Below, one piece after another: positions 56,391 to 64,000 of a stretch of DNA of 64,000 nt. The stretch's first letter is position 1; every line of letters begins with the position of its first letter. This stretch comes from Pseudomonadales bacterium (GTDB taxonomy: Bacteria > Pseudomonadota > Gammaproteobacteria > Pseudomonadales > DC-out160), in contig JAHRWA010000020.1 of the NCBI GenBank assembly GCA_019090455.1, forward strand, positions 1 to 64,000, in the 5' to 3' direction. The notes under the pieces were generated by a model. It did no database searches. It had not been told where the DNA came from and was given only the letters and a program-made list of their open reading frames with translations. The position numbers and the translations under genes were made by a program.

Positions 56391-57191
56391 ATGCGAAAAC
56401 CATTATTTTCTACCTCTATTTTTCTATCCATAATTCTCTCCTTCTCCCTCTTTATAACGAATATGGCCTACGCTAACTCCTTAGACAAAGTCTTAATAGA
56501 AGGCGCTAAAGGTAGCGACACAGCGCGCCAATCTCAAAAAAAAATAGATAAACTTAGCAGTGATACAGCCATTCTTCTTCAAAAGTACCAAAGCGCTAAT
56601 GCAGAAATTGATTATCTCATCCCACACAACAAACAAATTGAAGGTCAAATTTCTGGACAAGAAATTTCTCTCAAAGATCTAAGGAATGCAATCAATGAAG
56701 TCCAAGCCATTGAGCGTCAGCTAGGACCACTGCTGATAAAGATGGTTGACCGACTCACTAATTTCATTGAGATAGATAAGCCTTTTTTATTAGAGGAACG
56801 ACGGCAACGAATCACTTATCTACGTAAATCACTAAACAGTCACGATCTATCCATCTCAGATAAATTTCGTCAGGTCATGGATGCTTATGAAATTGAAATG
56901 GAATATGGCAATACGCTCGATACGTATAACGACACCGTTAATATTGGAGGGCAAGATCTGGAAGTCAATATTCTCAAGGTAGGCAGAATTGCTATCGTTT
57001 TTCAAACTGCCGATGAACTCACTTCGGGCTATTGGAACGAAGACTTAAAACAATGGGAACTACTACCTGGCAGTTACCGACGCTCAATTCGGCAAGGAAT
57101 CCGACTTACTCGAAATCAAGCAACCACGGAACTTCTTCTAACCCCCATAATGCTGGACTCCATGACTCAAAATGGGAGAGGAGAGAAGTGA
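56391..57191 (+). CDS. DUF3450 domain protein (periplasmic coiled-coil)
   Basis: This 266-residue protein begins with a signal peptide (FLSIILSFSLFITNMAYANS), then a coiled-coil region and the DUF3450 body (IERQLGPLLIKMVDRLTNFI and the EERRQRITYLR motif). DUF3450 genes regularly head ExbB-ExbD-TonB operons in marine gammaproteobacteria. It probably supports the Ton complex in the periplasm. It overlaps the next gene by one base in a TGATG junction. Confidence 0.85.
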   Translation: MRKPLFSTSIFLSIILSFSLFITNMAYANSLDKVLIEGAKGSDTARQSQKKIDKLSSDTAILLQKYQSANAEIDYLIPHNKQIEGQISGQEISLKDLRNAINEVQAIERQLGPLLIKMVDRLTNFIEIDKPFLLEERRQRITYLRKSLNSHDLSISDKFRQVMDAYEIEMEYGNTLDTYNDTVNIGGQDLEVNILKVGRIAIVFQTADELTSGYWNEDLKQWELLPGSYRRSIRQGIRLTRNQATTELLLTPIMLDSMTQNGRGEK

Positions 57192-58675
57192 TGAAACCCT
57201 TCCGCACACCACTGTATTTTATATTAATGCCCTTGTTATTCTCATTCAGCATCTATAGTAGCTACGCCAGCAGCGCAACTTCGGCAAAACAGGAACCGGC
57301 ACACCTTAACCCTAAAACAGCCAAAAACATGAATGAATTACTACGCATGATTGTGAGTGAACAGCGCAATGAAAAAAGAGAACACTCTCAGCGAGAGCAA
57401 CAGTTTTTAAATTCAAAAAGCAAACAAAGACAGCTATTAGTCAAAGCAGAGAAGAAGCGTCACGCCTTAAAGAGTAAAAGCACTAATCTTGAAAGCACTT
57501 TCAAACACAATAAAGATTCAATTACACAACTAGAAAACAATCTTAAAGAACGTCTTGGCCCTCTTCACGGTGTATTTTCGCATCTACAAGCTTTTGCTAT
57601 CCAAAGCCAATTAAATCTAGATCAATCAATCATCAGCGCTCAATACCGTGACAGGACACGTGGATTAGATTCACTAATTAACACTCTAGATGACAATTCA
57701 AAATTACCCAAAATCACCGATATCAGCGCGCTCTGGCAATTATTACAACAAGAGATGATTGAATCCGGTAAAACACGTCAATTCCAGGCAGATGTCATTG
57801 ACCTTGATGGCAAACGGGAAATTCAGACAGTGACGCGAATCGGTACCTTTAATTTAATCGCTAACGGTGAGTATCTAAAGTACCAAGGAATTGACTCCGA
57901 TCTGGCCCGTTTAAACCGGCAACCCGATACCAAATACTTAGAAGCAGCGAGTTTGCTAAATACGGATACACAAACCGGAGGTACATCCAGTCCAAGAGAG
58001 GCGTTTGCATTTGGTATCGATCCCACTGGACCAAAGGGAGGGAGCTTTTTATCCGCTCTCATTAGTACACCTAGCCTGTCGGAAAGAATCGAACAAGGTG
58101 GAACCATTGGCTTTATCATAATTGCCCTTGGCGCTTTTGCCTTAGGTATTGCTTTGGAGCGCTTTGTTGTACTTCAGCTCATTAGTCAGAAAATCAATAT
58201 TCAAGTCGCTAGCAAGACGATCTTCAAAAACAACCCGCTAGGCCGAATACTAAGGATTTACGAACAAAACCATTCACTGGGCAAATCGGACTTAGAGTTG
58301 AAGTTGAGTGAAGCCATCCTCAAAGAACTTCCCCCGATTGAAAGGTCCATTAATTTTCTTAAAATTATCGCAATGATTGCACCATTGATGGGTTTACTGG
58401 GTACAGTAACCGGTATGATTATCACCTTTCAGGCTATCACTCTATACGGTGGTAACGATCCGAAAACCATGGCGGGAGGCATCTCTTCGGCCTTGATTAC
58501 AACAGTATTGGGCTTATGTGTAGCGATACCCACTGTATTCTTACATGCCATTATTAGTGACAAGAGCGGTGGCATTATTCATGTGCTGGAAGAGCAGTCG
58601 GCAGGTATCGTTGCTGAACATTCTGAATCATTTGAATTGAGCAATAGTCAGCAGAGCTCATCCAATGTGGGATAA
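57191..58675 (+). CDS. MotA/TolQ/ExbB proton-channel protein with periplasmic extension (TtpC-like)
   Basis: This protein of about 494 residues begins with a signal peptide (FILMPLLFSFSIYSSYASS) and a periplasmic coiled-coil region of about 250 residues. The proton-channel part follows: TM near residue 310-330 and the conserved IAPLMGLLGTVTGMIITFQA with an ISSALITTVLGLCVAIPTVF helix. The long N-terminal extension matches TtpC of Vibrio TonB2 systems. The chosen ATG at 57191 removes 53 unconserved residues encoded over the preceding gene. Confidence 0.87.
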   Translation: MKPFRTPLYFILMPLLFSFSIYSSYASSATSAKQEPAHLNPKTAKNMNELLRMIVSEQRNEKREHSQREQQFLNSKSKQRQLLVKAEKKRHALKSKSTNLESTFKHNKDSITQLENNLKERLGPLHGVFSHLQAFAIQSQLNLDQSIISAQYRDRTRGLDSLINTLDDNSKLPKITDISALWQLLQQEMIESGKTRQFQADVIDLDGKREIQTVTRIGTFNLIANGEYLKYQGIDSDLARLNRQPDTKYLEAASLLNTDTQTGGTSSPREAFAFGIDPTGPKGGSFLSALISTPSLSERIEQGGTIGFIIIALGAFALGIALERFVVLQLISQKINIQVASKTIFKNNPLGRILRIYEQNHSLGKSDLELKLSEAILKELPPIERSINFLKIIAMIAPLMGLLGTVTGMIITFQAITLYGGNDPKTMAGGISSALITTVLGLCVAIPTVFLHAIISDKSGGIIHVLEEQSAGIVAEHSESFELSNSQQSSSNVG

Positions 58676-59222
58676 CTTAAGCTACACGTTCTTACAAAGT
58701 TTCGCACCCATCATTCAAATCTTTGGACAGGGGGGCCCCGTATTAGTGCTTATTGCTGGCGTTGGTACGGTTCTCTGGTGGTATATTTTTGAGCGCATAT
58801 GGTATTTTCGGCAAGACTATCCACTCGAAAGCACGGCGTCCGTTAATCAGTGGCTGGCCAGAGAAGAAACCAACTCTTGGAATGCGAGACAAATTCGCGA
58901 AGGTATGATTTCTAGAAATAATGAGAACCTATATCATACCACCGTAATTATACGTGCCATAATTCTGCTTTGCCCGCTACTCGGATTACTCGGTACCGTC
59001 ACCGGAATGATTGATGTGTTTGAAGTCATGGCAGTCAGCGACGGCATCGATGCTAAATCTATGACTTCGATTGTTTCTCGCGCGATCATCCCAACTATGG
59101 GAGGTATGATAGCGGCCATAATCGGCATCTTCGGAAATATGTATGTACAACGGCAAATCGATATTTTGTCAGCCATTTTCGAGGGTGCCTTAATTACAAA
59201 AGACAATGTGAAAACAAATTAA
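58665..59222 (+). CDS. exbB: ExbB-like proton channel
   Basis: This 185-residue protein is a short MotA/TolQ/ExbB channel with three TM helices and the block CPLLGLLGTVTGMIDVFEVM and RAIIPTMGGMIAAIIGIFGN. It overlaps the TtpC-like gene by 11 bases and precedes exbD by 40. In such operons this is the working ExbB, while TtpC is an added partner. Confidence 0.9.
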   Translation: MWDNLSYTFLQSFAPIIQIFGQGGPVLVLIAGVGTVLWWYIFERIWYFRQDYPLESTASVNQWLAREETNSWNARQIREGMISRNNENLYHTTVIIRAIILLCPLLGLLGTVTGMIDVFEVMAVSDGIDAKSMTSIVSRAIIPTMGGMIAAIIGIFGNMYVQRQIDILSAIFEGALITKDNVKTN

Positions 59223-59262
59223 TGCCTCACATTCCCTGTAGCATGACAAACATACTGTACAC

Positions 59263-59670
59263 ATGAAAAAATTTATTTCTAGAACCAGAAAATCAGAAGA
59301 CGCCATCGTCGACATGACACCGATGTTAGACGTGGTATTTATCATGCTTATCTTTTTTGTCGTAACGGCCAGTTTTATTAAGGAGCCCGGGGTTGACATA
59401 TCGCCGCCTGGAGCCAAAACAGGAACCAGCCAAGAAAAAAAGAGCCTTCGCATTGCTATCGCAAAAAATGGCGAAATATGGTTTAACGGTAAACGAGTCG
59501 ATATCAGAAAAGTCCGCTCGGTACTAACGAGAATGAAAGTAGAAAGCCCAAATGCGGGCCTCATCATTTTAGTCGACAAAAAAGCCACCACTGATACCCT
59601 AATTGCCGTTATGGATTCGTCTCGACAAGCCGGGATCGTTGATATAGCGGTGGCGACTAAGCAACAGTGA
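59263..59670 (+). CDS. exbD: ExbD/TolR biopolymer transport protein
   Basis: This 135-residue protein has the cytoplasmic lead DAIVDMTPMLDVVFIMLIFF, where the Asp in VDMTPMLDVVF is the proton-handling residue. A single TM helix and a periplasmic domain with IAKNGEIWFNGKRVD and LIILVDKKA follow. It partners ExbB and TonB. Confidence 0.92.
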   Translation: MKKFISRTRKSEDAIVDMTPMLDVVFIMLIFFVVTASFIKEPGVDISPPGAKTGTSQEKKSLRIAIAKNGEIWFNGKRVDIRKVRSVLTRMKVESPNAGLIILVDKKATTDTLIAVMDSSRQAGIVDIAVATKQQ

Positions 59671-59686
59671 TACTAGACAAGAAGCG

Positions 59687-60310
59687 ATGAAACTAAACAA
59701 TCTATGGGTGCGGCATTTTTTCACCGCTAATCTCGCTGTTGGTGTAACAATACTGATATTGCTAATTATGCAGGGTCTCATTGCCATGGAAAGTCCCGCT
59801 AAGCTTTCACAGGTACTTGAACCCAGTACGCTAATCCCCTTTCCCACTCAAATTATCAGCGAGCCGACAACCACAACAGAAGAATATAGCAACCCTCCGC
59901 CTTCTCCCGTATCGGCCCCCGACACAAGCATTCCCACTATGGGTTTTTCTGCAGTGACGCCCCAAATGTTTGCCGTAGGAGAGCCCTCCACATCTACTGA
60001 ATTTGCGATTAAAATGGCAATCAATTACGGCGGCGGTTACAGTCAATATTTACCGCAAATACAGGTGCAACCTATCTATCCTCCTACTGCTCTCAGAAAA
60101 GGAATAAAAGGATACGTAGTCGTTGAGTTAACGGTAAGTAAAAGTGGCAGAGTGAAGCATCCCATTATCAGATCTTCTGTTCCTAGAGGCGTTTTTGATC
60201 GCGCTGTACTTCAGGCGGTAAGAAAATATCGATTCAAGCCAAGGCTCATTAATGATGAACCCACTGAAGTCTCTGGCGTAACGTATAAGATAAATTTCGA
60301 TTTCAATTAA
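59687..60310 (+). CDS. tonB: TonB family energy transducer
   Basis: This 207-residue protein has an N-terminal TM helix (residues about 14-31), a proline-containing periplasmic linker and a TonB C-terminal domain. The key segments of that domain are YPPTALRKGIKGYVVVELTV, FDRAVLQAVRKYRFKPR and GVTYKINFDFN. The linker is short compared with E. coli TonB and lacks long Pro-Lys or Glu-Pro repeats, as in TonB2-type proteins. It follows exbD by 16 bases. Confidence 0.88.
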   Translation: MKLNNLWVRHFFTANLAVGVTILILLIMQGLIAMESPAKLSQVLEPSTLIPFPTQIISEPTTTTEEYSNPPPSPVSAPDTSIPTMGFSAVTPQMFAVGEPSTSTEFAIKMAINYGGGYSQYLPQIQVQPIYPPTALRKGIKGYVVVELTVSKSGRVKHPIIRSSVPRGVFDRAVLQAVRKYRFKPRLINDEPTEVSGVTYKINFDFN

Positions 60311-60354
60311 GACGCAGTATTTATTGATAACACACGATTTAATTTAGACTTACT

Positions 60355-61719
60355 ATGAGAGGCTGCAATAACACCACATTCATGAATAGCAACAGGATAA
60401 ATAATTTCACTAACGTATTATATTGGAGAACTCCACTTTCCAATATAACGTTATTTATTGATAACAGTTGGGTTGGAAATTTGTCGATAGCACGGAGATC
60501 CGTTCTATTATCCCTGCTCCTGTGTGTGCTGTCTCTATTCTCTTCCAATCTTTGTTTTGCTGACACCGCATCCCTTGCGGTCAGAGATACGATTTTCAAA
60601 TCCATAGGGGCTGCACAAACTCATATCGTGGAGCAGCGTTTTGAGAAAGCGCAACAAACATTACAGAGTACCTTACAAACCACCACGAACTCACAAGAAA
60701 AAGCATTAGTCCTCAATGCACTCGGATACTGTCAATTTATCCAAAATAATTTCAGTAAAGCAATCGAGTTTTACCAAAAAGCGCTGAAACAAAAAACTAT
60801 CAGTAAAGGACTCCAGTACGAATTACTGGTTGCGGAAGGTCAGCTTTACTTTTCCATTGAATCCTACTCACAGTCCATTCTCTCTTTAGAAGAAGCGATC
60901 AGCCTCCCCGCTAAAGCGAATTACAAACTGCACCTAACCCTTGCTCAAAGCTACCTTAGAGTAGACGATTATCCCAAAGCTCTAAGGCACGCGAAGCATG
61001 CAATTGCTTTGGCCAAATCTCAAGGTATTGAACCAAAAGAACAATGGTTGTCACTTTTGCAAACCGTTTATTTGGAACTCGATGAAATGACGGGATTGGC
61101 CAAAGTCTTAGAAAAAATGGTTAAACGTTCCCCCCGTAAAAAGCACTGGCTACAATTGGCCAGTGTATACGGTAATTTGGGAGAAACTCAAAAACAACTC
61201 ACCACTCTCGAAATCGCGAGACAACAAAACATTTTTTCCCTCAGCAAAGAATATGTCTATCTTGCCCATCTTTATCTACAAGCAGACATTCCCTACAAAG
61301 CTGCAAAACTACTCGACTCAGAGATTCAGACGGGGCGAGTGGACAAAACGGCCAAAAATCTCTACTTAATGTCTCAAAGCTGGTTACTGGCCCAAGAATT
61401 TGAAAAATCTATTCCACCTCTTAAACAAGCCGCATCGCTTGATACAACCGGTAAATATTATGTGCAGCTCGGCCAGATATACATGTCACTGGAACAATGG
61501 GAGGACGCTAGCACGGCATTTATCAATGGGCTCCGACAAGGTGGGCTGAGACGCCCAGACAATGCTTTCATGGCATTGGGCACAGCGCTGTTTTATCAAG
61601 GCGCCTATGAAGCGGCAAGAGACTCCTTTGCAGAAGCGAGTGAAGACAAACGCAGCAATAAAATAGCCAAACAATGGATTGATTATATTAATTCCACCTT
61701 GGCATCACATGATGGATAG
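60355..61719 (+). CDS. TPR protein of the TonB operon
   Basis: This protein of up to 454 residues has tetratricopeptide repeats over most of its length (for example NALGYCQFIQNNFSKAIEFY and YVQLGQIYMSLEQWEDASTA). A signal peptide (SVLLSLLLCVLSLFSSNLCF) lies about 45 residues after the first ATG. A TTG at 60481, just before it and preceded by TTGGA, may be the true start. A TPR protein regularly closes DUF3450-TtpC-ExbBD-TonB operons. The mature part should be periplasmic. Confidence 0.82.
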   Translation: MRGCNNTTFMNSNRINNFTNVLYWRTPLSNITLFIDNSWVGNLSIARRSVLLSLLLCVLSLFSSNLCFADTASLAVRDTIFKSIGAAQTHIVEQRFEKAQQTLQSTLQTTTNSQEKALVLNALGYCQFIQNNFSKAIEFYQKALKQKTISKGLQYELLVAEGQLYFSIESYSQSILSLEEAISLPAKANYKLHLTLAQSYLRVDDYPKALRHAKHAIALAKSQGIEPKEQWLSLLQTVYLELDEMTGLAKVLEKMVKRSPRKKHWLQLASVYGNLGETQKQLTTLEIARQQNIFSLSKEYVYLAHLYLQADIPYKAAKLLDSEIQTGRVDKTAKNLYLMSQSWLLAQEFEKSIPPLKQAASLDTTGKYYVQLGQIYMSLEQWEDASTAFINGLRQGGLRRPDNAFMALGTALFYQGAYEAARDSFAEASEDKRSNKIAKQWIDYINSTLASHDG

Positions 61720-61841
61720 GAGTGGCCAAGCAGAATAAGCGCGACTAAACTTTGGCTCAAATCATTTATTCACCATTGAATTTGCGTCACATGAAGCTTA
61801 ATAATTAGTCTATATTTATCCTGTTTTTTGGACAATCGCAT

Positions 61842-62237
61842 ATGATCACTCCCCTTCTGATACTTTTCGAAGATGACAAGACTTCGTTAGATTTGATCGA
61901 AGACACCGCCGTCAACACTGGCTTTGATGTGAAATGTTTTTCTCAACTCACGGGTTTGCAGCATGCACTCAATCAAGAGACTAACCCCGCCATATTAATT
62001 ATAGATATCGTCATGCCAGACATAGATGGGCTCGAACTGATACAGTGGTTGGCGGACAGAAAGTTGAAGACACCGGTTATTTTTACTAGCGGTTGTGATG
62101 AAGAATATTTAGAGGACACGATACAGCTGGCCGCTAGATCCGGTCTCGATGTCAGGGCAGTCTATAAAAAACCCATTATGCTTCATGATTTAGAAATAAG
62201 CCTAACGTCGATCTACCACCGACTCATTTCCAACTAA
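61842..62237 (+). CDS. Stand-alone response regulator receiver
   Basis: This 131-residue protein is a single receiver domain with acidic pocket E10, D11, D12, phosphorylation site D55 in LIIDIVMPDIDG, T82 in FTSG and K109. There is no output domain. It lies alone between the TonB operon and the riboflavin synthase gene. The partner is unknown. Confidence 0.86.
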   Translation: MITPLLILFEDDKTSLDLIEDTAVNTGFDVKCFSQLTGLQHALNQETNPAILIIDIVMPDIDGLELIQWLADRKLKTPVIFTSGCDEEYLEDTIQLAARSGLDVRAVYKKPIMLHDLEISLTSIYHRLISN

Positions 62238-62282
62238 ACAAACTCCACTCGTCGATTTTCCTTCTATAAAGGCTACTCATCC

Positions 62283-62945
62283 ATGTACACAGGTATTGTC
62301 AGAGGTGCATTTCCGGTCACTTTCTTTAACAATAAACCCGGTTTACTCACCTACGGTGTTCAATTACCCCCTGAACTAATGGACGAGATTTCATTAGGTG
62401 CGAGCGTCAATATCGACGGAGTCTGTCAAACAGTCATAAAAATTGAAAACGATGCACTTTATTTTGATGCCTCAACGGAGACTCTACGTATCACCACATT
62501 AGGTGATATCAAATTGGGCGACTATGTGCATGTGGAGCGCTCCGCTAAGCTATCTGATGAAAACGGTGGACATATACTATCTGGGCATATTGATGGGAAG
62601 GCCAAAATAATTAAAATAGCTAAATCGAACTTCGAAACCATTATTACCATTGAAATCCCCCAGCCATTCCGAAAATACCTGTTTAACAAGGGGTTCGTTG
62701 CACTACACGGTTGCAGCTTAACTATCTGTAACTACGAGCTAAAAAGCGGTCGATTTGACATCAACCTCATCCCCGAGACGATTCGACTCACACAATTTGG
62801 GGAAAAATCCGCAGGGGATGAAATCAATTTAGAAATCGATCGCCAGACACAAGTTCTAGTGGACACCATCGAACGTACTTTAGAGCAAACCTTAGGAGAT
62901 TCACTAGCTCGAATATTAGGAAAAGCTTCTAATATAAAAATATAG
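62283..62945 (+). CDS. ribE: Riboflavin synthase alpha subunit
   Basis: This 220-residue protein is the trimeric riboflavin synthase of two Lum_binding repeats. It starts YTGIVRGAFPV with GASVNIDGVCQTV, followed by LGDYVHVERSAKL and GGHILSGHIDG. The second repeat has KGFVALHGCSLTI and IPETIRLTQFGEKS. The end EIDRQTQVLVDTIERTL matches the E. coli type (ribC/ribE product). It dismutates 6,7-dimethyl-8-ribityllumazine to riboflavin. No FMN riboswitch is visible upstream. Confidence 0.92.
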   Translation: MYTGIVRGAFPVTFFNNKPGLLTYGVQLPPELMDEISLGASVNIDGVCQTVIKIENDALYFDASTETLRITTLGDIKLGDYVHVERSAKLSDENGGHILSGHIDGKAKIIKIAKSNFETIITIEIPQPFRKYLFNKGFVALHGCSLTICNYELKSGRFDINLIPETIRLTQFGEKSAGDEINLEIDRQTQVLVDTIERTLEQTLGDSLARILGKASNIKI

Positions 62946-63095
62946 CATTAAACATTAAGGCCTTAGATCTTTTTTAACAAAGCCAAAACCGTATAGAACT
63001 GCATGCCATGAATCCGACAATAGTTATAATTAATCTGAATATTCAACGTCAACTAGAGCACAGATTTTGTACAACAAACGAACTAACATTACTAT

Positions 63096-64000
63096 ATGGC
63101 TATCTCACAGCAAAAAGTTTTTACGCAAGATCTAGAAGTTGGTATGTTCGTGTGCAATCTGGACAGGCCCTGGTGTGAAACTCCTTTTTCAATCCAAGGC
63201 TTCTATATTGAAAACGCCAGTGATGTCACCAAACTCTCTGGCCTTTGTAATCACGTTTATGTTGACATACTTCGCGCTCGCATTGTTGATGAAAAAACAG
63301 TAATCGATATCAATACTAAACCAAAAAAACGGTGGAATGGGGACGAGAAAAGAAATACGCATAGAGAACTCTTCATTCCATCCTATCACTTCACACGAAA
63401 CACCTACCCTGTGGTATCAGCTGCGGATCAAGAAATACGGCATGCTCAGAAAATTCAAAATGAAGTGTACGGTTCAATCGAAACGCTAATGAAATCGGTT
63501 GGCAGTTCCGGCTGTGTAGATATGACTAAAACCCGTCAAACTGCTAAAAAAATGGTTGATAGCATAGTTCGTAATCCTGATGCCTTCGTTTGGTTATCCC
63601 GATTAAAAATGAACAAATCACATAGCTATAGTCAATCTGTAAACGCTTCAATTTGGGCTATCGTTTTTGGTCGTCATCTAGGGCTTAAAAAGAAATCTTT
63701 GGAGGCTCTGGCGACTGGACTCCTGCTGGCTAAAATAGGAAAAATCAATTCTATTGAAGGCCTTTCCGGCGAACGCAGCTATGTGGAAGAAAGCATCGAT
63801 ATATTGAAAAGAACCCCAGGCATCAGTAAATCAATATTACTGGTGGTCGCCTATCATCAAGAACGACTTAATGGATCTGGTTTCCCTAGGGGAATTAGTG
63901 GAGAAGATATTCCTATACTAGGGCGCATCGCTAGCCTGGTTAATTTCTATGAAGAAAGAATCAACCCAGAAAGTGGATCAGCGTTAAGCCCATCAGAAGC
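63096..64000 (+). CDS. HD-GYP-like protein with degenerate HD motif (runs off window)
   Basis: The frame is open from the ATG at 63096 to the window end (301 codons). The start FTQDLEVGMFVCNLDRPW is a DUF3391-like N-terminal domain, and an HD-GYP-like domain follows from about residue 110. Where a working HD-GYP has HD in a HDIGK-type motif, this protein has LLAKIGK (A213, K214). The later YHQERLNGSGFPRGISGEDI keeps parts of the HHxxxDGxGYP region. It may sense c-di-GMP rather than cleave it. The C-terminus is not visible. Confidence 0.8.
   Translation, partial: MAISQQKVFTQDLEVGMFVCNLDRPWCETPFSIQGFYIENASDVTKLSGLCNHVYVDILRARIVDEKTVIDINTKPKKRWNGDEKRNTHRELFIPSYHFTRNTYPVVSAADQEIRHAQKIQNEVYGSIETLMKSVGSSGCVDMTKTRQTAKKMVDSIVRNPDAFVWLSRLKMNKSHSYSQSVNASIWAIVFGRHLGLKKKSLEALATGLLLAKIGKINSIEGLSGERSYVEESIDILKRTPGISKSILLVVAYHQERLNGSGFPRGISGEDIPILGRIASLVNFYEERINPESGSALSPSE

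Noticed and set aside
62238..62282. FMN riboswitch before riboflavin synthase
   Set aside because: The leader is too short and none of the conserved FMN element blocks is visible.
62952..62976. TAAGGCCTTA palindrome followed by T6 after ribE
   Set aside because: The palindrome has no loop and cannot form a normal terminator hairpin.
1..64000. CRISPR arrays, phage-defence operons, prophage, tRNA or rRNA genes
   Set aside because: I found no regularly spaced repeats, Cas, restriction or toxin genes, phage structural genes or cloverleaf sequences in the window. Absence of tRNA was judged by eye only.

Overview
The window is a 64 kb piece of a Gram-negative, probably marine, gammaproteobacterial chromosome. 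The signs are an outer-membrane polysaccharide export system, TonB/ExbBD energy transduction, an enterobacterial-type riboflavin synthase, type II QueF, and a CRP-like regulator next to class III cyclase signalling. GC content looks low to moderate (about 40-45% by eye). The genus cannot be fixed from the sequence. No rRNA, tRNA, CRISPR array or prophage was seen.

Layout. (1) 1-3812: two insertion sequences, an IS66-family element whose left tip lies outside the window and a complete IS3-family element. They sit in, or next to, the remains of one small gene whose C-terminal reading frame can be rebuilt by removing the IS3. (2) 4048-21820: a large exopolysaccharide locus, almost all on the minus strand. 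In transcription order it runs export protein, chain-length regulator, ParA/BY-kinase-like ATPase, outer-membrane beta-barrel, two glycosyltransferases, O-antigen ligase/polymerase, deacetylase-like protein, asparagine synthetase-like amidotransferase and two acyltransferases. A plus-strand membrane J-domain protein and a minus-strand priming glycosyltransferase lie at its head. The set resembles the exosortase A (EpsH)-associated EPS clusters, but neither an exosortase nor a flippase is present here. (3) 22314-27265: nucleotide-sugar supply (UDP-HexNAc dehydrogenase, nucleotide-sugar epimerase, pgi, galU). (4) 27527-36197: mixed housekeeping and signalling genes (thioesterase, coiled-coil membrane protein, class III cyclase, AbgT transporter, queF, ABC-2 exporter, histidine phosphatase-like protein). 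(5) 36287-39206: a GT2/GtrA/GT39-like glycan-modification operon. (6) 39694-42663: an exported superoxide-reductase-like protein converging on a DUF1631 protein. (7) 43131-49277: a five-gene oligopeptide ABC importer (A-B-C-D-F) whose OppC carries an unusual insertion of about 160 residues with a fibronectin-III-like stretch. (8) 49914-55897: CRP-like regulator, small Cys-bearing lipoprotein, radical SAM protein, CDF transporter, a response regulator-TPR/histidine kinase pair and a small membrane protein. (9) 56391-61719: a DUF3450-ExbB-ExbB-ExbD-TonB-TPR operon of the TtpC/TonB2 type. (10) 61842-64000: response regulator, riboflavin synthase and a partial HD-GYP-like protein lacking its HD pair.

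How it fits together. Regions 2 and 3 form one pathway. Pgi and GalU feed UDP-glucose, the dehydrogenase and epimerase make uronic-acid sugars, and the priming enzyme and glycosyltransferases build the repeat unit. Acyltransferases, amidotransferase and deacetylase-like protein would decorate it, and the Wzz/Wza-like proteins with the beta-barrel would polymerise and export it. A near-perfect 24-32 bp palindrome upstream of the export gene is a candidate operator for the locus, and a G9 tract in one acyltransferase is a candidate phase-variation site. The best leads for new biology are the OppC insertion, the ATPase without a Walker lysine, the exported SOR-like protein, the TonB/TPR operon, and the lipoprotein/radical SAM pair. 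None of these is proven novel from sequence alone.
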